From assembly GCA_002439605.1 (NCBI GenBank), contig DJOI01000002.1, positions 7,001-29,357 of the forward strand: 22,357 nt of DNA. The letters run 5' to 3'. Source of the stretch: Candidatus Segatella mututuai. GTDB lineage: Bacteria > Bacteroidota > Bacteroidia > Bacteroidales > Bacteroidaceae. Below the pieces are notes generated by a model that made no database searches, had not been told where the DNA came from, and was given only the letters and a program-made list of their open reading frames with translations. Of the stretch, positions 1 through 6,660 are shown in pieces (the stretch's first letter is position 1; every line of letters begins with the position of its first letter). The position numbers and the translations under genes are program-made.

Positions 1-909
1 ACCCTCTACATACTTCACGCCATATTTCTCAGCATACTCCTTGATACGACCACGCTCTACGTTCTTCAACTCCATGATGTAGTCGAGCTTCTCACGGTCG
101 ATGCCGGCTGGGTCGTAGATGTAACCGTTGGAGTCTGAACATGTAACAGGCTTAGCACCGAGTTCGATCAACTTCTCCATAGTGTATTGAGCCACGTTAC
201 CAGAACCTGATACCAAGACAGTCTTGCCCTTGATATCGATGTTCTTAGTTGCCAACATGTTGAGGAGGAAGTAAACGTTGCCATAACCTGTTGCCTCTGG
301 GCGGATGAGGGAACCACCGAACTCCTGACCCTTACCTGTCAACATGCCCTGGAACTGGTGGGTCAACTTCTTGTACATACCGAACAAGTAGCCAACCTCG
401 CGACCACCTACGCCGATGTCACCAGCAGGAACATCCTCGTCGGGACCGATGTGGCGATAGAGCTCAGTCATGAAAGCCTGGCAGAAACGCATTACCTCAG
501 CATTGCTCTTGCCACGAGGAGAGAAGTCGGAACCACCCTTGGCACCACCCATAGGGAGAGTTGTAAGAGAGTTCTTGAATGTCTGCTCGAAAGCCAAGAA
601 TTTCAAGATGCCTAAGTTTACTGACTTGTGGAAACGAAGACCTCCCTTGTATGGGCCGATCACGTTGTTGTGCTGGATGCGGTAGCCCATGTTAGTCTGA
701 ACGTTACCCTTGTCGTCTACCCATGAAACACGGAACTCGATGACGCGGTCTGGGATGCAAAGGCGCTCGATGAGGTTTGCTTTCTCAAACTCTGGGTGCT
801 TGTTGTACTCTTCCTCGATAGTGCCGAGTACCTGACTAACTGCCTGAATGTATTCAGGCTCATTTGGGAATCTTCTTTGGAGATTCGCAATCACTTCTGA
901 TGCTTTCAT
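1..909 (-). CDS. gdhA: NADP-type glutamate dehydrogenase, 5' part (cut by window edge)
   Basis: Catalyses reversible reductive amination of 2-oxoglutarate with ammonia to L-glutamate in the cytoplasm, a main ammonia-assimilation route in Bacteroidales. The window holds the first 303 codons; the family is about 445 residues, so roughly a third lies off the left edge. The start is ATG at 909 (MKASEVIANL). Visible features are the substrate-binding PYKGG (K88), the catalytic lysine in PMGGAKGGSDF (K124), the AGDIGVGGREVG segment with D164, and the dinucleotide-binding SGSGNVAQ near residues 234-241. Length, order and motifs fit the hexameric GdhA group. A good Bacteroidota promoter sits 56-90 nt upstream. 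NADP rather than NAD use is inferred from overall similarity, not from a single residue. Confidence 0.96.
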   Translation of the reverse strand, partial: MKASEVIANLQRRFPNEPEYIQAVSQVLGTIEEEYNKHPEFEKANLIERLCIPDRVIEFRVSWVDDKGNVQTNMGYRIQHNNVIGPYKGGLRFHKSVNLGILKFLAFEQTFKNSLTTLPMGGAKGGSDFSPRGKSNAEVMRFCQAFMTELYRHIGPDEDVPAGDIGVGGREVGYLFGMYKKLTHQFQGMLTGKGQEFGGSLIRPEATGYGNVYFLLNMLATKNIDIKGKTVLVSGSGNVAQYTMEKLIELGAKPVTCSDSNGYIYDPAGIDREKLDYIMELKNVERGRIKEYAEKYGVKYVEG

Positions 910-964
910 AATCTATTAATCTTTTATTGGGTTGGTTTAAATTCTTTGTTCTTTGTTTCGGTTG

Positions 965-999
965 CAAAGATAAAGAAAAAAAATAAAAAGGAGAACAAA
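965..999 (-). promoter_or_regulatory. gdhA promoter
   Basis: On the minus strand a perfect TAnnTTTG box (TATCTTTG, 965-972) is preceded, 23 nt upstream, by TTTG (996-999). This is the primary sigma factor pattern of Bacteroidota. Transcription would start near 958, giving a leader of about 50 nt before gdhA. Confidence 0.7.
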
Positions 1000-1192
1000 A
1001 AGACATAAAAAATCAAATAAAGGTGGAAAAAAGTAAGTTTTTAACAATTTTAAGGGACATGTCAAATCTTCAATCAATGGGAGTGGATGTAATTTCGTAA
1101 GGCAAGGAATATTTCTATGGGTATGCGAGCATCATAAACATTAGGAAGAGTTGAAAAAACATTTCTTCCTTACTATTAGTACAGGATTTTTC

Positions 1193-1223
1193 TTGAATTA
1201 ATGGATCGTTTTTCGTATCTTTG
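1193..1223 (+). promoter_or_regulatory. Orphan plus-strand promoter facing the lipoprotein gene
   Basis: TTG (1193-1195), a 20-nt spacer and TATCTTTG (1216-1223) match the Bacteroidota consensus exactly. No annotated plus-strand gene follows; transcription would run antisense through the 3' end of the lipoprotein gene. It may drive a short or antisense RNA, or be left over from a lost gene. Confidence 0.5.
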
Positions 1224-1240
1224 CAATTAGATTTGCCTCC

Positions 1241-1315
1241 ATGTTGGTTGTTTATTATTTCTATTCAGCACTATTCTGCATGGCTTTTAATTCCTTATCG
1301 GTCATTTGCACATAG
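1241..1315 (+). CDS. Possible 24-residue hydrophobic micro-ORF (weak)
   Basis: ATG at 1241 lies about 11 nt after the expected start of transcription from the promoter at 1193-1223. It opens 24 codons ending at TAG 1313-1315. The peptide starts MLVVYYFYSALFCMAF and is strongly hydrophobic. Its end overlaps the last 18 codons of the lipoprotein gene on the other strand. Nothing beyond position and hydrophobicity supports coding, so it may be chance. Small hydrophobic peptides of type I toxin systems look broadly like this, but no antitoxin RNA was identified. Confidence 0.15.
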   Translation: MLVVYYFYSALFCMAFNSLSVICT

Positions 1316-1881
1316 ATAGAAACACCATAGATGGTCTCTCCATTCGATCTTGTTGCCAAAGGATGAACTATGCAGAAACTTGGTTGAGTTCCGAGAGTCC
1401 ATCCCGTTATCTGAAGGTATTTGTTGTTGCCAAGTAGCAGAACTGTCCGTTGTGTATTGTTGTAGTTGTTATTAAAGGTATATGCTATTTCATCCTTCTT
1501 TATAGTGTTGTCAGCAACGTCTGAATGACAGTAGGCCGTCAATTTTGTGCTACTGTCAAAATAGTAGTTTGTGGGAGACAGACCCATTATGTTGCTGTAA
1601 TATTCATTAGGCAACCTTTTGCCATTCTTGTCTATTTTCCATGTTCCGTAGTGTTTCCAGCCATGACCAATGAACATTTTCTCAAAGTTCTCTTTGCTGA
1701 TGCCACCGCCCGCTCCATAACAATTTCCATTGTCATCGAACTCGTATGCGATTCCATGATTATCCAGTGCGGAGACCCATTGTTGTTCTAAAGAGTCCTC
1801 ATTGTCGTCATTGCATGACACAATGGAGAATGGAGTAAACAGGACTAATATCAGTCCCATAAGGAATAATAGTTTCTTCAT
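1261..1881 (-). CDS. Predicted surface-exposed lipoprotein of unknown function
   Basis: A 206-residue protein that I do not recognise beyond its export signal. It begins with a lipoprotein signal peptide: MKK, a hydrophobic core through residue 19, then a lipobox ending in SIVSC with C23 as the lipidated cysteine. The residues after it (NDDNED) are acidic, like the lipoprotein export signal that sends Bacteroidota lipoproteins to the cell surface. The mature part is rich in Asn, Gly and aromatic residues (GHGWKHYGTWKI, PTNYYFD, repeated Asn-Tyr near the middle), suggesting a compact beta-rich domain. No enzymatic motif was seen. It stands alone, with no clear promoter or partner gene, and is flanked by non-coding or repetitive DNA. 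It may be an accessory gene. Confidence 0.85.
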   Translation of the reverse strand: MKKLLFLMGLILVLFTPFSIVSCNDDNEDSLEQQWVSALDNHGIAYEFDDNGNCYGAGGGISKENFEKMFIGHGWKHYGTWKIDKNGKRLPNEYYSNIMGLSPTNYYFDSSTKLTAYCHSDVADNTIKKDEIAYTFNNNYNNTQRTVLLLGNNKYLQITGWTLGTQPSFCIVHPLATRSNGETIYGVSIYVQMTDKELKAMQNSAE

Positions 1882-2118
1882 ATCATTAAGTTATTTGTTG
1901 TTCTTCCTAATGAAACGCATTGCTATCATATTTATTGCATGGTAATAGTAAAAATATTAGTGTGCTCCTATCCTTTTTTATTTTTTGCGAATATCCGCAA
2001 TAGTCCAAATTGTAGCAGGAAATGCATCGAATTTCCTGATGACTAATTTAGTTTGTGGAAGAGCATGATTCAAACATATAACTCTTGTCGATAGTAATCA
2101 TCGTGAAGGTACGAAGAT

Positions 2119-2156
2119 GTGCTTCTTTGCGGGGCAAAGTTGTACTTCCTTGTGGG
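2119..2156. repeat. Imperfect direct repeat with embedded hairpin
   Basis: GTGCTTCTTTGCGGG (2119-2133) and GTACTTCCTTGTGGG (2142-2156) match at 12 of 15 positions with a 23-nt period. Between them CTTTGC-GGG-GCAAAG (2125-2139) forms a perfect 6-bp stem. Function unknown. Confidence 0.5.
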
Positions 2157-2199
2157 TTAACATTGCGCATCCTTAAAGGGTGTCAAACTCGAATATGAA

Positions 2200-2292
2200 G
2201 GGCGTTCCACGGGCGTGGACTGACCGTCCCACGACCGTGGGACAACTGGCTGACAACCGTGAGCCAAGCGACTGACGGTCGTGGAACACCCG
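2200..2292. repeat. Cluster of CCACG/CGTGG palindromes
   Basis: Several related inverted repeats lie side by side: TCCACG-GG-CGTGGA (2206-2219); GTCCCACG-AC-CGTGGGAC (2226-2243, 8-bp perfect arms, 2-nt centre); and TGGCT/AGCCA (2247-2266). An outer pair GTTCCACG (2204-2211) and CGTGGAAC (2280-2287) encloses the set. Similar CTGAC-type spacers separate the units. The segment is more GC-rich than its surroundings and looks like a small intergenic repeat element. Confidence 0.7.
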
Positions 2293-2470
2293 ACGAAGTG
2301 TGGTAATCCATGGAGAGATAGTTGAAATTGCCAAAAACTCAGCGAGGAAAAATGTAAAAAGAATTACACGGAAAAGCATGATATTAGTAGAAAGCAATCA
2401 TTAGGTTTGTAGATAGATTACGATTTCCGTCTCTTTTGTCTTTTATTTCTTCGGCATTTTTCTGTGCGAA

Positions 2471-2504
2471 TTTGCCGATATTTCTGCTGAAATTTGTAAT
2501 TTTG
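2471..2504 (+). promoter_or_regulatory. sdaA promoter
   Basis: TTTG (2471-2474), 22 nt, then TAATTTTG (2497-2504), a perfect TAnnTTTG box. Transcription would start near 2511, about 55 nt before the sdaA ATG. It probably also serves the downstream yitT-like gene. Confidence 0.65.
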
Positions 2505-2565
2505 CAACTTGATAGAACGAGATCAGAAAATAGTGTTTTAAACAAGCAGAAAGTTAGTATAGAAT

Positions 2566-3786
2566 ATGAAATCTTTACGCGAACTATATAGAATTGGTAA
2601 AGGACCATCGAGCAGCCATACGATGGGGCCGCAGCGTGCTGCTCAACTCTTTTTAGAACGTTGCGGCAACGCCTCTCTATACGAGGTTACTCTGTATGGC
2701 AGTTTGGCTGCTACAGGGAAAGGGCACATGACGGATGTCGCTATAGAGGAAGTGCTTCGCCCGCATCACACAGTCAGCATTATCTGGAAGCCACAGATAT
2801 TCTTGCCCTTTCATCCCAACGGAATGAAGTTCGTGGGTAAGGATGTGAATGGCGATATTATAGACGAGTGGACTGTATACAGCATAGGTGGGGGAGCTCT
2901 TTCGGAAGGTACGGGCGACCATGGTGAGTTGGGAGCAGCAGAAGTATACGACCTCAATACAATGGGCGACATACAGAACTGGTGCTACGACAATGGCCGC
3001 TCTTTCTGGGAATATGTGGAGAAATGCGAGGACAAGGACATCTGGGACTACCTCAAGACGATATGGCAGACCATGAAAGAGGCTATCCATCGCGGTCTTG
3101 ACCATGAGGGAGTGTTGCCAGGTCCGCTTAAGTTACCCCGCAAGGCAGCTACCTATTACACCAAAGCCAAGGGCTATCGTGCTTCCTTGCAGTCGAGAGG
3201 CTTGGTTTATGCCTATGCCTTGGCGGTGAGCGAGGAGAATGCATCGGGAGGAATCATAGTCACGGCTCCTACATGTGGGGCCTGTGGCGTGTTGCCGGCG
3301 GTGCTTTATCACATGCAGGAGGCTCACGGCATGAGCGAGAAGCGCATCTTGAGAGCCTTGGCTACCGCTGGTCTTGTAGGAAACATCGTAAAGCACAATG
3401 CTTCGATAAGTGGTGCCGATGTGGGCTGTCAGGGCGAGGTGGGCGTAGCCTGCGCCATGGCTTCGGCTGCAGCTTGCCAATTGTTTGGCGGGAGTCCTGC
3501 CCAGGTGGAGTATGCTGCCGAGATGGGACTGGAACATCACTTGGGAATGACCTGCGACCCTGTGTGTGGGCTGGTTCAGATACCTTGCATCGAGCGCAAC
3601 GCCTTTGCTGCGGCACGAGCCTTGGACGCCGACTTGTATGCCTCTTTCTCTGACGGTCATCACAGCGTGTCGTTTGACAAGGTGGTGGAGGTGATGCGCC
3701 AGACGGGACATGACCTTCCTTCGCTCTACAAGGAAACAAGCGAGGGCGGACTCGCCAAGGGCCTCGGAAACAAATATGCCAAATAG
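2566..3786 (+). CDS. sdaA: L-serine ammonia-lyase (iron-sulfur L-serine dehydratase)
   Basis: Converts L-serine to pyruvate and ammonia in the cytoplasm with a [4Fe-4S] cluster, feeding amino-acid fermentation. The 406-residue chain carries the beta domain (about 1-150, with GPSSSHTMGP at 14-22) and the catalytic alpha domain (about 165-400) in one polypeptide. Predicted cluster ligands are C288 (GCQGEVG), C330 (GMTCDP) and C341 (QIPCIERN). Their 42 and 11 residue spacing equals that of characterised single-chain bacterial enzymes. Other conserved blocks are TAPTCGACGVLPAV (233-246) and KHNASISGA (276-284). ATG 2566 follows a perfect promoter with a short leader. The yitT-like gene begins 31 nt after the stop, suggesting one transcript. 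Oxygen sensitivity is expected from the cluster. Confidence 0.96.
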   Translation: MKSLRELYRIGKGPSSSHTMGPQRAAQLFLERCGNASLYEVTLYGSLAATGKGHMTDVAIEEVLRPHHTVSIIWKPQIFLPFHPNGMKFVGKDVNGDIIDEWTVYSIGGGALSEGTGDHGELGAAEVYDLNTMGDIQNWCYDNGRSFWEYVEKCEDKDIWDYLKTIWQTMKEAIHRGLDHEGVLPGPLKLPRKAATYYTKAKGYRASLQSRGLVYAYALAVSEENASGGIIVTAPTCGACGVLPAVLYHMQEAHGMSEKRILRALATAGLVGNIVKHNASISGADVGCQGEVGVACAMASAAACQLFGGSPAQVEYAAEMGLEHHLGMTCDPVCGLVQIPCIERNAFAAARALDADLYASFSDGHHSVSFDKVVEVMRQTGHDLPSLYKETSEGGLAKGLGNKYAK

Positions 3787-3817
3787 TTACCAATCGAAAA
3801 CATAATGGAATTATCAA

Positions 3818-4714
3818 ATGACGCGAAAAACAAAGATTCATGAGATACGTGATTATATAGTGATAGCCTTTGCTATGGTTATCGGAAGCATTGGTCTTAA
3901 CGTGTTCCTGCTTCCCAACCACATCACTATGGGCGGTGTAGGCGGTATAGCCTCTATCCTGTATTGGGGATTCGGGATTCCTGTTTCGTTCTCTTATTTC
4001 GGCCTCAATATTTTTCTTTTATTGTTGGCCTATAGAGCGTTAGGATGGCGTTTCTGCCTGAAGACGGTGTATGCTGTGGCAGTCTTTGCCGTAGTTTCCC
4101 GTTTGATAGAGAGTCATGGTGGAAACGAGATAACACTTTTGCGCGACCAGCCTTTCATGGCTACCGTGGTGGGAGCTTTCTTCATGGGGTGCAGCGCAGG
4201 ATTAGGACTATCGAGCAATGGCTCTACTGGTGGATCTGATACGGTAGCAGCCATGGTGAACAAGTATTACAACATTTCGTTGGGACATGCTATCATGATT
4301 TGCGATCTGTGCATCATCACGAGCTCATACTTGGTGCTTAAAGACTGGGAGATGGTTATCTATGGTTATGTGTGTCTCTTCGTGTGTTCACTTTGTGTGG
4401 ATCATGTGGTAAATACGCTTCGCAGGTCGGTGCAGTTTTTCATTATCTCTGACAAGTATTTGGAGCTGAGTGCCGCCATCAACACAACTGCCGACAGAGG
4501 ATGCACGGTGATGGACGGTCATGGTTGCTATAGTGGCAAGAATGTGCACATGCTCTTTGTGCTGGCTCGTCAGCGTGAGTCGCAGACGATATTCCGCCTG
4601 ATAGATGAGATTGATCCTTCGGCATTTGTCAGCCAGAGTGCTGTTATCGGTGTCTACGGATTGGGCTTCGACCGTTTCAAGGTCAACAAGAAGTTGATAG
4701 GAAAGAGGACTTGA
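3818..4714 (+). CDS. YitT family membrane protein (DUF161 plus DUF2179)
   Basis: A 298-residue inner-membrane protein of unknown substrate. Hydrophobic segments lie at about 13-33, 40-56, 58-74, 79-95, 112-131, 154-174 and 178-198. The loop NGSTGGSDTVA (134-144) is typical of the YitT family. The soluble C-terminal part from about 205 to 290 is the DUF2179 domain, with RGCTVMDGHGCYSGK (227-241) as its glycine-rich signature. It starts 31 nt after sdaA with no promoter between, so co-transcription is likely. A link to serine or amino-acid transport or sensing is only inference from this pairing. A 12-codon ORF (ATG 3805, stop 3841-3843) overlaps its start in another frame and may be chance. 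The gene ends before a strong terminator. Confidence 0.92.
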   Translation: MTRKTKIHEIRDYIVIAFAMVIGSIGLNVFLLPNHITMGGVGGIASILYWGFGIPVSFSYFGLNIFLLLLAYRALGWRFCLKTVYAVAVFAVVSRLIESHGGNEITLLRDQPFMATVVGAFFMGCSAGLGLSSNGSTGGSDTVAAMVNKYYNISLGHAIMICDLCIITSSYLVLKDWEMVIYGYVCLFVCSLCVDHVVNTLRRSVQFFIISDKYLELSAAINTTADRGCTVMDGHGCYSGKNVHMLFVLARQRESQTIFRLIDEIDPSAFVSQSAVIGVYGLGFDRFKVNKKLIGKRT

Positions 4715-4754
4715 GTAGACATTGATAAAAAGATAAATATATTTCATGATAAGT

Positions 4755-4787
4755 AAAAAGTTGAATCCATCATGGATTCAACTTTTT
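4755..4787. terminator. Two-way intrinsic terminator between the yitT-like gene and the helicase gene
   Basis: A perfect 15-bp stem (4755-4769 with 4773-4787) closes a 3-nt loop (4770-4772). One arm begins with five A and the other ends with T6, so both strands give a hairpin with a U-tract. It ends the plus-strand sdaA-yitT transcript and the minus-strand helicase transcript. The loop is the helicase TGA stop codon. Confidence 0.92.
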
Positions 4788-6551
4788 TAGTCTTCTTTTA
4801 GCTTCGGGATGCTCCGGGCATAGTTCGAGTGCCTTCTTATAGTTGGCGATGGCTGCGGCAGACATGCCTTCTTTCTCGCATTCCTTGCCAAGCAACGTGT
4901 ATTCTGCAGCCAGGCGTTTCAGGAATTTTTCTTGTTTCTTTTTCTCTTCATCCTTTTGCTTGATGATTTCGTATAGCTGCTTGTTCTCGGCTGTTAAAGA
5001 GTTTATCTTTCCCAACTTTCGCCGTATCAGCCGTTTGGCACTTGGTTTCTCAATGTCGTATCTGCTGTGTATGGCAAGGAAGAAGTTGTCGAGTGCTCCC
5101 TGCATGTCGCCTTGGTCGAACGCCATGGCTGCGTCATGATATAGTTTGTCAGCTTTGCTTTGGACAAGAGCCGTGTCGATGGCCGACTGGTCGTTGTAAT
5201 GGCGGGCAAACTGCTTTACCTCGTTGCGCACGAACACCTCGCTTTGTCTGATGGATTCTTGCAGACTGATGCCTTCTAAACTGGTGCATCGTGACAGAGC
5301 CACATAGGTCTGCCCCCCGGCAAAGACTCCCCCCGTGAAATCTATCTTTACCTGGTTGAAAGTAAGGCCTTGGCTCTTGTGCACAGTAATGGCCCATGCC
5401 AGCCGCAAGGGATATTGCTCGTAACGCCCTATCTCTTCCTCTTCTATCTTTTTCTCCACTTCGTTGAAGTGATACCTCATGTTGCTCCATGCGGCAGGTT
5501 CCACCATGACATCCTTTCCATTTTCTGTTCGCACGTATATTTTTGCATGATCATCTTCGTCAAAGCCAATGATGGTTCCCAACGTTCCGTTAACCCATTG
5601 GTGGTCTATATCGTTTTTGATGAAGATAACCTGTGCGCCTGTCTTCAGGTAGAGTTCTATTGGGGTGGGGAGGCTGCTTTCTGGGAATTCTCCTTGGATA
5701 TTGCCGCGGAAGAGGGTAGGCTCGCCAGGCAACAGTTTGAGCTGGCTGTCGTTGATGTAGTCTACTGTGTCGCGGCGTGTGGAAAGGGTAATGGCGAGTT
5801 TACTATCACTTTCGTCAAGACGGGCTCCCACGCGCTGGTTGAGTTTCTGAAGGTCGCTTATGTGCACCTGACTGGTACGTATATGGTCTAATATGCTGAT
5901 AAACGCGGGGTCATTTTGTCTGTAAACCTTTCTCAGCTCTATGCTCACTAATTGGAAGTGCTCGAACACCTTGGCATCGAAGAAGAAATTGCTGCGGTAG
6001 AAAGGTGCGAGGAGTCGTCGGTCTTCTTCTCTCACTACTGGCTCCAACTGATAGATGTCGCCAACAAGGAGCAGTTGTTTACCACCGAATGGCTCGCGCA
6101 TGTTACGACTGTATATGCGCAGTACTTTGTCTATGAAATCAATGATGTCGGCGCGCACCATACTAATCTCATCAACAATGATGAGCTCTACCTCGCGTAT
6201 GATTTTTATCTTTTCGGAGTTATACTTCAAGGTATTGCGTATGTTGCGCACGCTAAACATGCTGTCGTTGGGCAGCAAGGGGTGGAAGGGTATTTTGAAG
6301 AAACTATGTAGAGTGCTTCCTCCGGCATTGATGGCAGCTATTCCTGTCGGAGCCAGAATGATGTGCTTCTTTTTTGTGTGGGCGGCAATATAGCGCAGGA
6401 AGGTAGACTTGCCGGTACCAGCTTTTCCTGTGAGGAAGAGCGAGCGCCGGGTGTATTGTATAATCTGAAGTGCATTCTGCAGTTCAGGATTATTTAGGTC
6501 GATATTATTTTCAGTGGCCTTGCCTGCTGAGTGGTCTTGTTTTTCTGCCAT
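4770..6551 (-). CDS. PIF1-like superfamily 1 DNA helicase with C-terminal TPR
   Basis: Probable 5'-3' DNA helicase of the PIF1/RecD2-related group, acting in the cytoplasm on DNA. Helicase motifs in order: Walker A GKAGTGKS (42-49), Walker B VDEIS (126-130), motif III GDIYQLEP (164-171), and the late motifs TVHKSQGLTF (389-398) and YVALSRC (416-422). After residue 460 the protein departs from the helicase fold: a helical stretch (465-500), a charged likely coiled coil (515-548) and a TPR-like repeat with AAIANYKKALELCPEHPEA (566-584). The TPR suggests a protein partner. ATG at 6551 (MAEKQDHSAG) is 109 nt downstream of the class A PBP gene, with a hairpin and no clear promoter between. Its last codons form the stem of the terminator. 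The exact DNA substrate cannot be told from sequence. Confidence 0.92.
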   Translation of the reverse strand: MAEKQDHSAGKATENNIDLNNPELQNALQIIQYTRRSLFLTGKAGTGKSTFLRYIAAHTKKKHIILAPTGIAAINAGGSTLHSFFKIPFHPLLPNDSMFSVRNIRNTLKYNSEKIKIIREVELIIVDEISMVRADIIDFIDKVLRIYSRNMREPFGGKQLLLVGDIYQLEPVVREEDRRLLAPFYRSNFFFDAKVFEHFQLVSIELRKVYRQNDPAFISILDHIRTSQVHISDLQKLNQRVGARLDESDSKLAITLSTRRDTVDYINDSQLKLLPGEPTLFRGNIQGEFPESSLPTPIELYLKTGAQVIFIKNDIDHQWVNGTLGTIIGFDEDDHAKIYVRTENGKDVMVEPAAWSNMRYHFNEVEKKIEEEEIGRYEQYPLRLAWAITVHKSQGLTFNQVKIDFTGGVFAGGQTYVALSRCTSLEGISLQESIRQSEVFVRNEVKQFARHYNDQSAIDTALVQSKADKLYHDAAMAFDQGDMQGALDNFFLAIHSRYDIEKPSAKRLIRRKLGKINSLTAENKQLYEIIKQKDEEKKKQEKFLKRLAAEYTLLGKECEKEGMSAAAIANYKKALELCPEHPEAKRRLKKLNP

Positions 6552-6569
6552 ACCTGTTTCTTTAAAATG

Positions 6570-6609
6570 ACAATCGGCGATTCCCGTCTTTCAGAAAATC
6601 ACCGATTGT
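6570..6609 (-). terminator. Hairpin between the PBP and helicase genes
   Basis: On the minus-strand transcript 6597-6609 pairs with 6570-6582: 13 bp including one G-U pair, closing a 14-nt loop. Only a short U-run (TCATTTT) follows, so this may be a leaky terminator or a stability element shaping expression of the helicase gene downstream. Confidence 0.5.
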
Positions 6610-6660
6610 TGTTTGGTTTGCGTATATTCTTTTCTGTTTCCAGACAGTCGTCAGTCATCG

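Larger units (their letters stand above)
910..1260. other. Intergenic region between gdhA and the lipoprotein gene
   Basis: This 351-base AT-rich gap contains the gdhA promoter (minus strand) and a separate strong plus-strand promoter match at 1193-1223. No ORF with coding character was found between about 1000 and 1190, and no hairpin terminator was recognised after the lipoprotein gene. Confidence 0.6.
1882..2565. other. Long intergenic region with repeats and hairpins
   Basis: This 684-base gap has no credible gene. From left to right it holds a 12-base palindrome-like GCGAATATCCGC at about 1987, an 8-bp perfect hairpin (CAGGAAAT/ATTTCCTG, 2016-2038), an imperfect direct repeat with a small hairpin (2119-2156), the CCACG/CGTGG palindrome cluster (2200-2292) and the sdaA promoter (2471-2504). 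Two 74-codon minus-strand ORFs cross the repeats or the sdaA start and look spurious. Confidence 0.6.

Noticed and set aside
1985..2000. TTGCG/CGCAA hairpin as a terminator
   Set aside because: The T-run precedes rather than follows the stem on the plus strand, and the minus strand has A after it; stem only 5 bp.
2204..2287. Invertible DNA switch flanked by GTTCCACG and CGTGGAAC
   Set aside because: The inverted ends are only 8 bp, no promoter box lies between them and no recombinase gene is nearby; a repeat cluster explains the pattern better.
2200..2292. CRISPR array
   Set aside because: Units are palindromes of varying length with no constant repeat and no spacer-sized unique segments; no cas genes in the window.
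2173..2608. Two overlapping 74-codon minus-strand ORFs in the sdaA upstream gap
   Set aside because: One reads through the palindrome cluster and the other through the sdaA promoter and start; composition is not protein-like.
3133..3711. 192-codon minus-strand ORF inside sdaA
   Set aside because: Shadow of the conserved sdaA catalytic domain; no independent evidence.
3805..3843. 12-codon ORF overlapping the yitT-like start as a leader peptide
   Set aside because: Too short, no regulatory hairpin nearby, and such overlaps occur often by chance.
3362..3922. 186-codon minus-strand ORF across sdaA and the yitT-like gene start
   Set aside because: Arg/Pro/His-rich translation typical of an antisense frame; it crosses two well-supported plus-strand genes.
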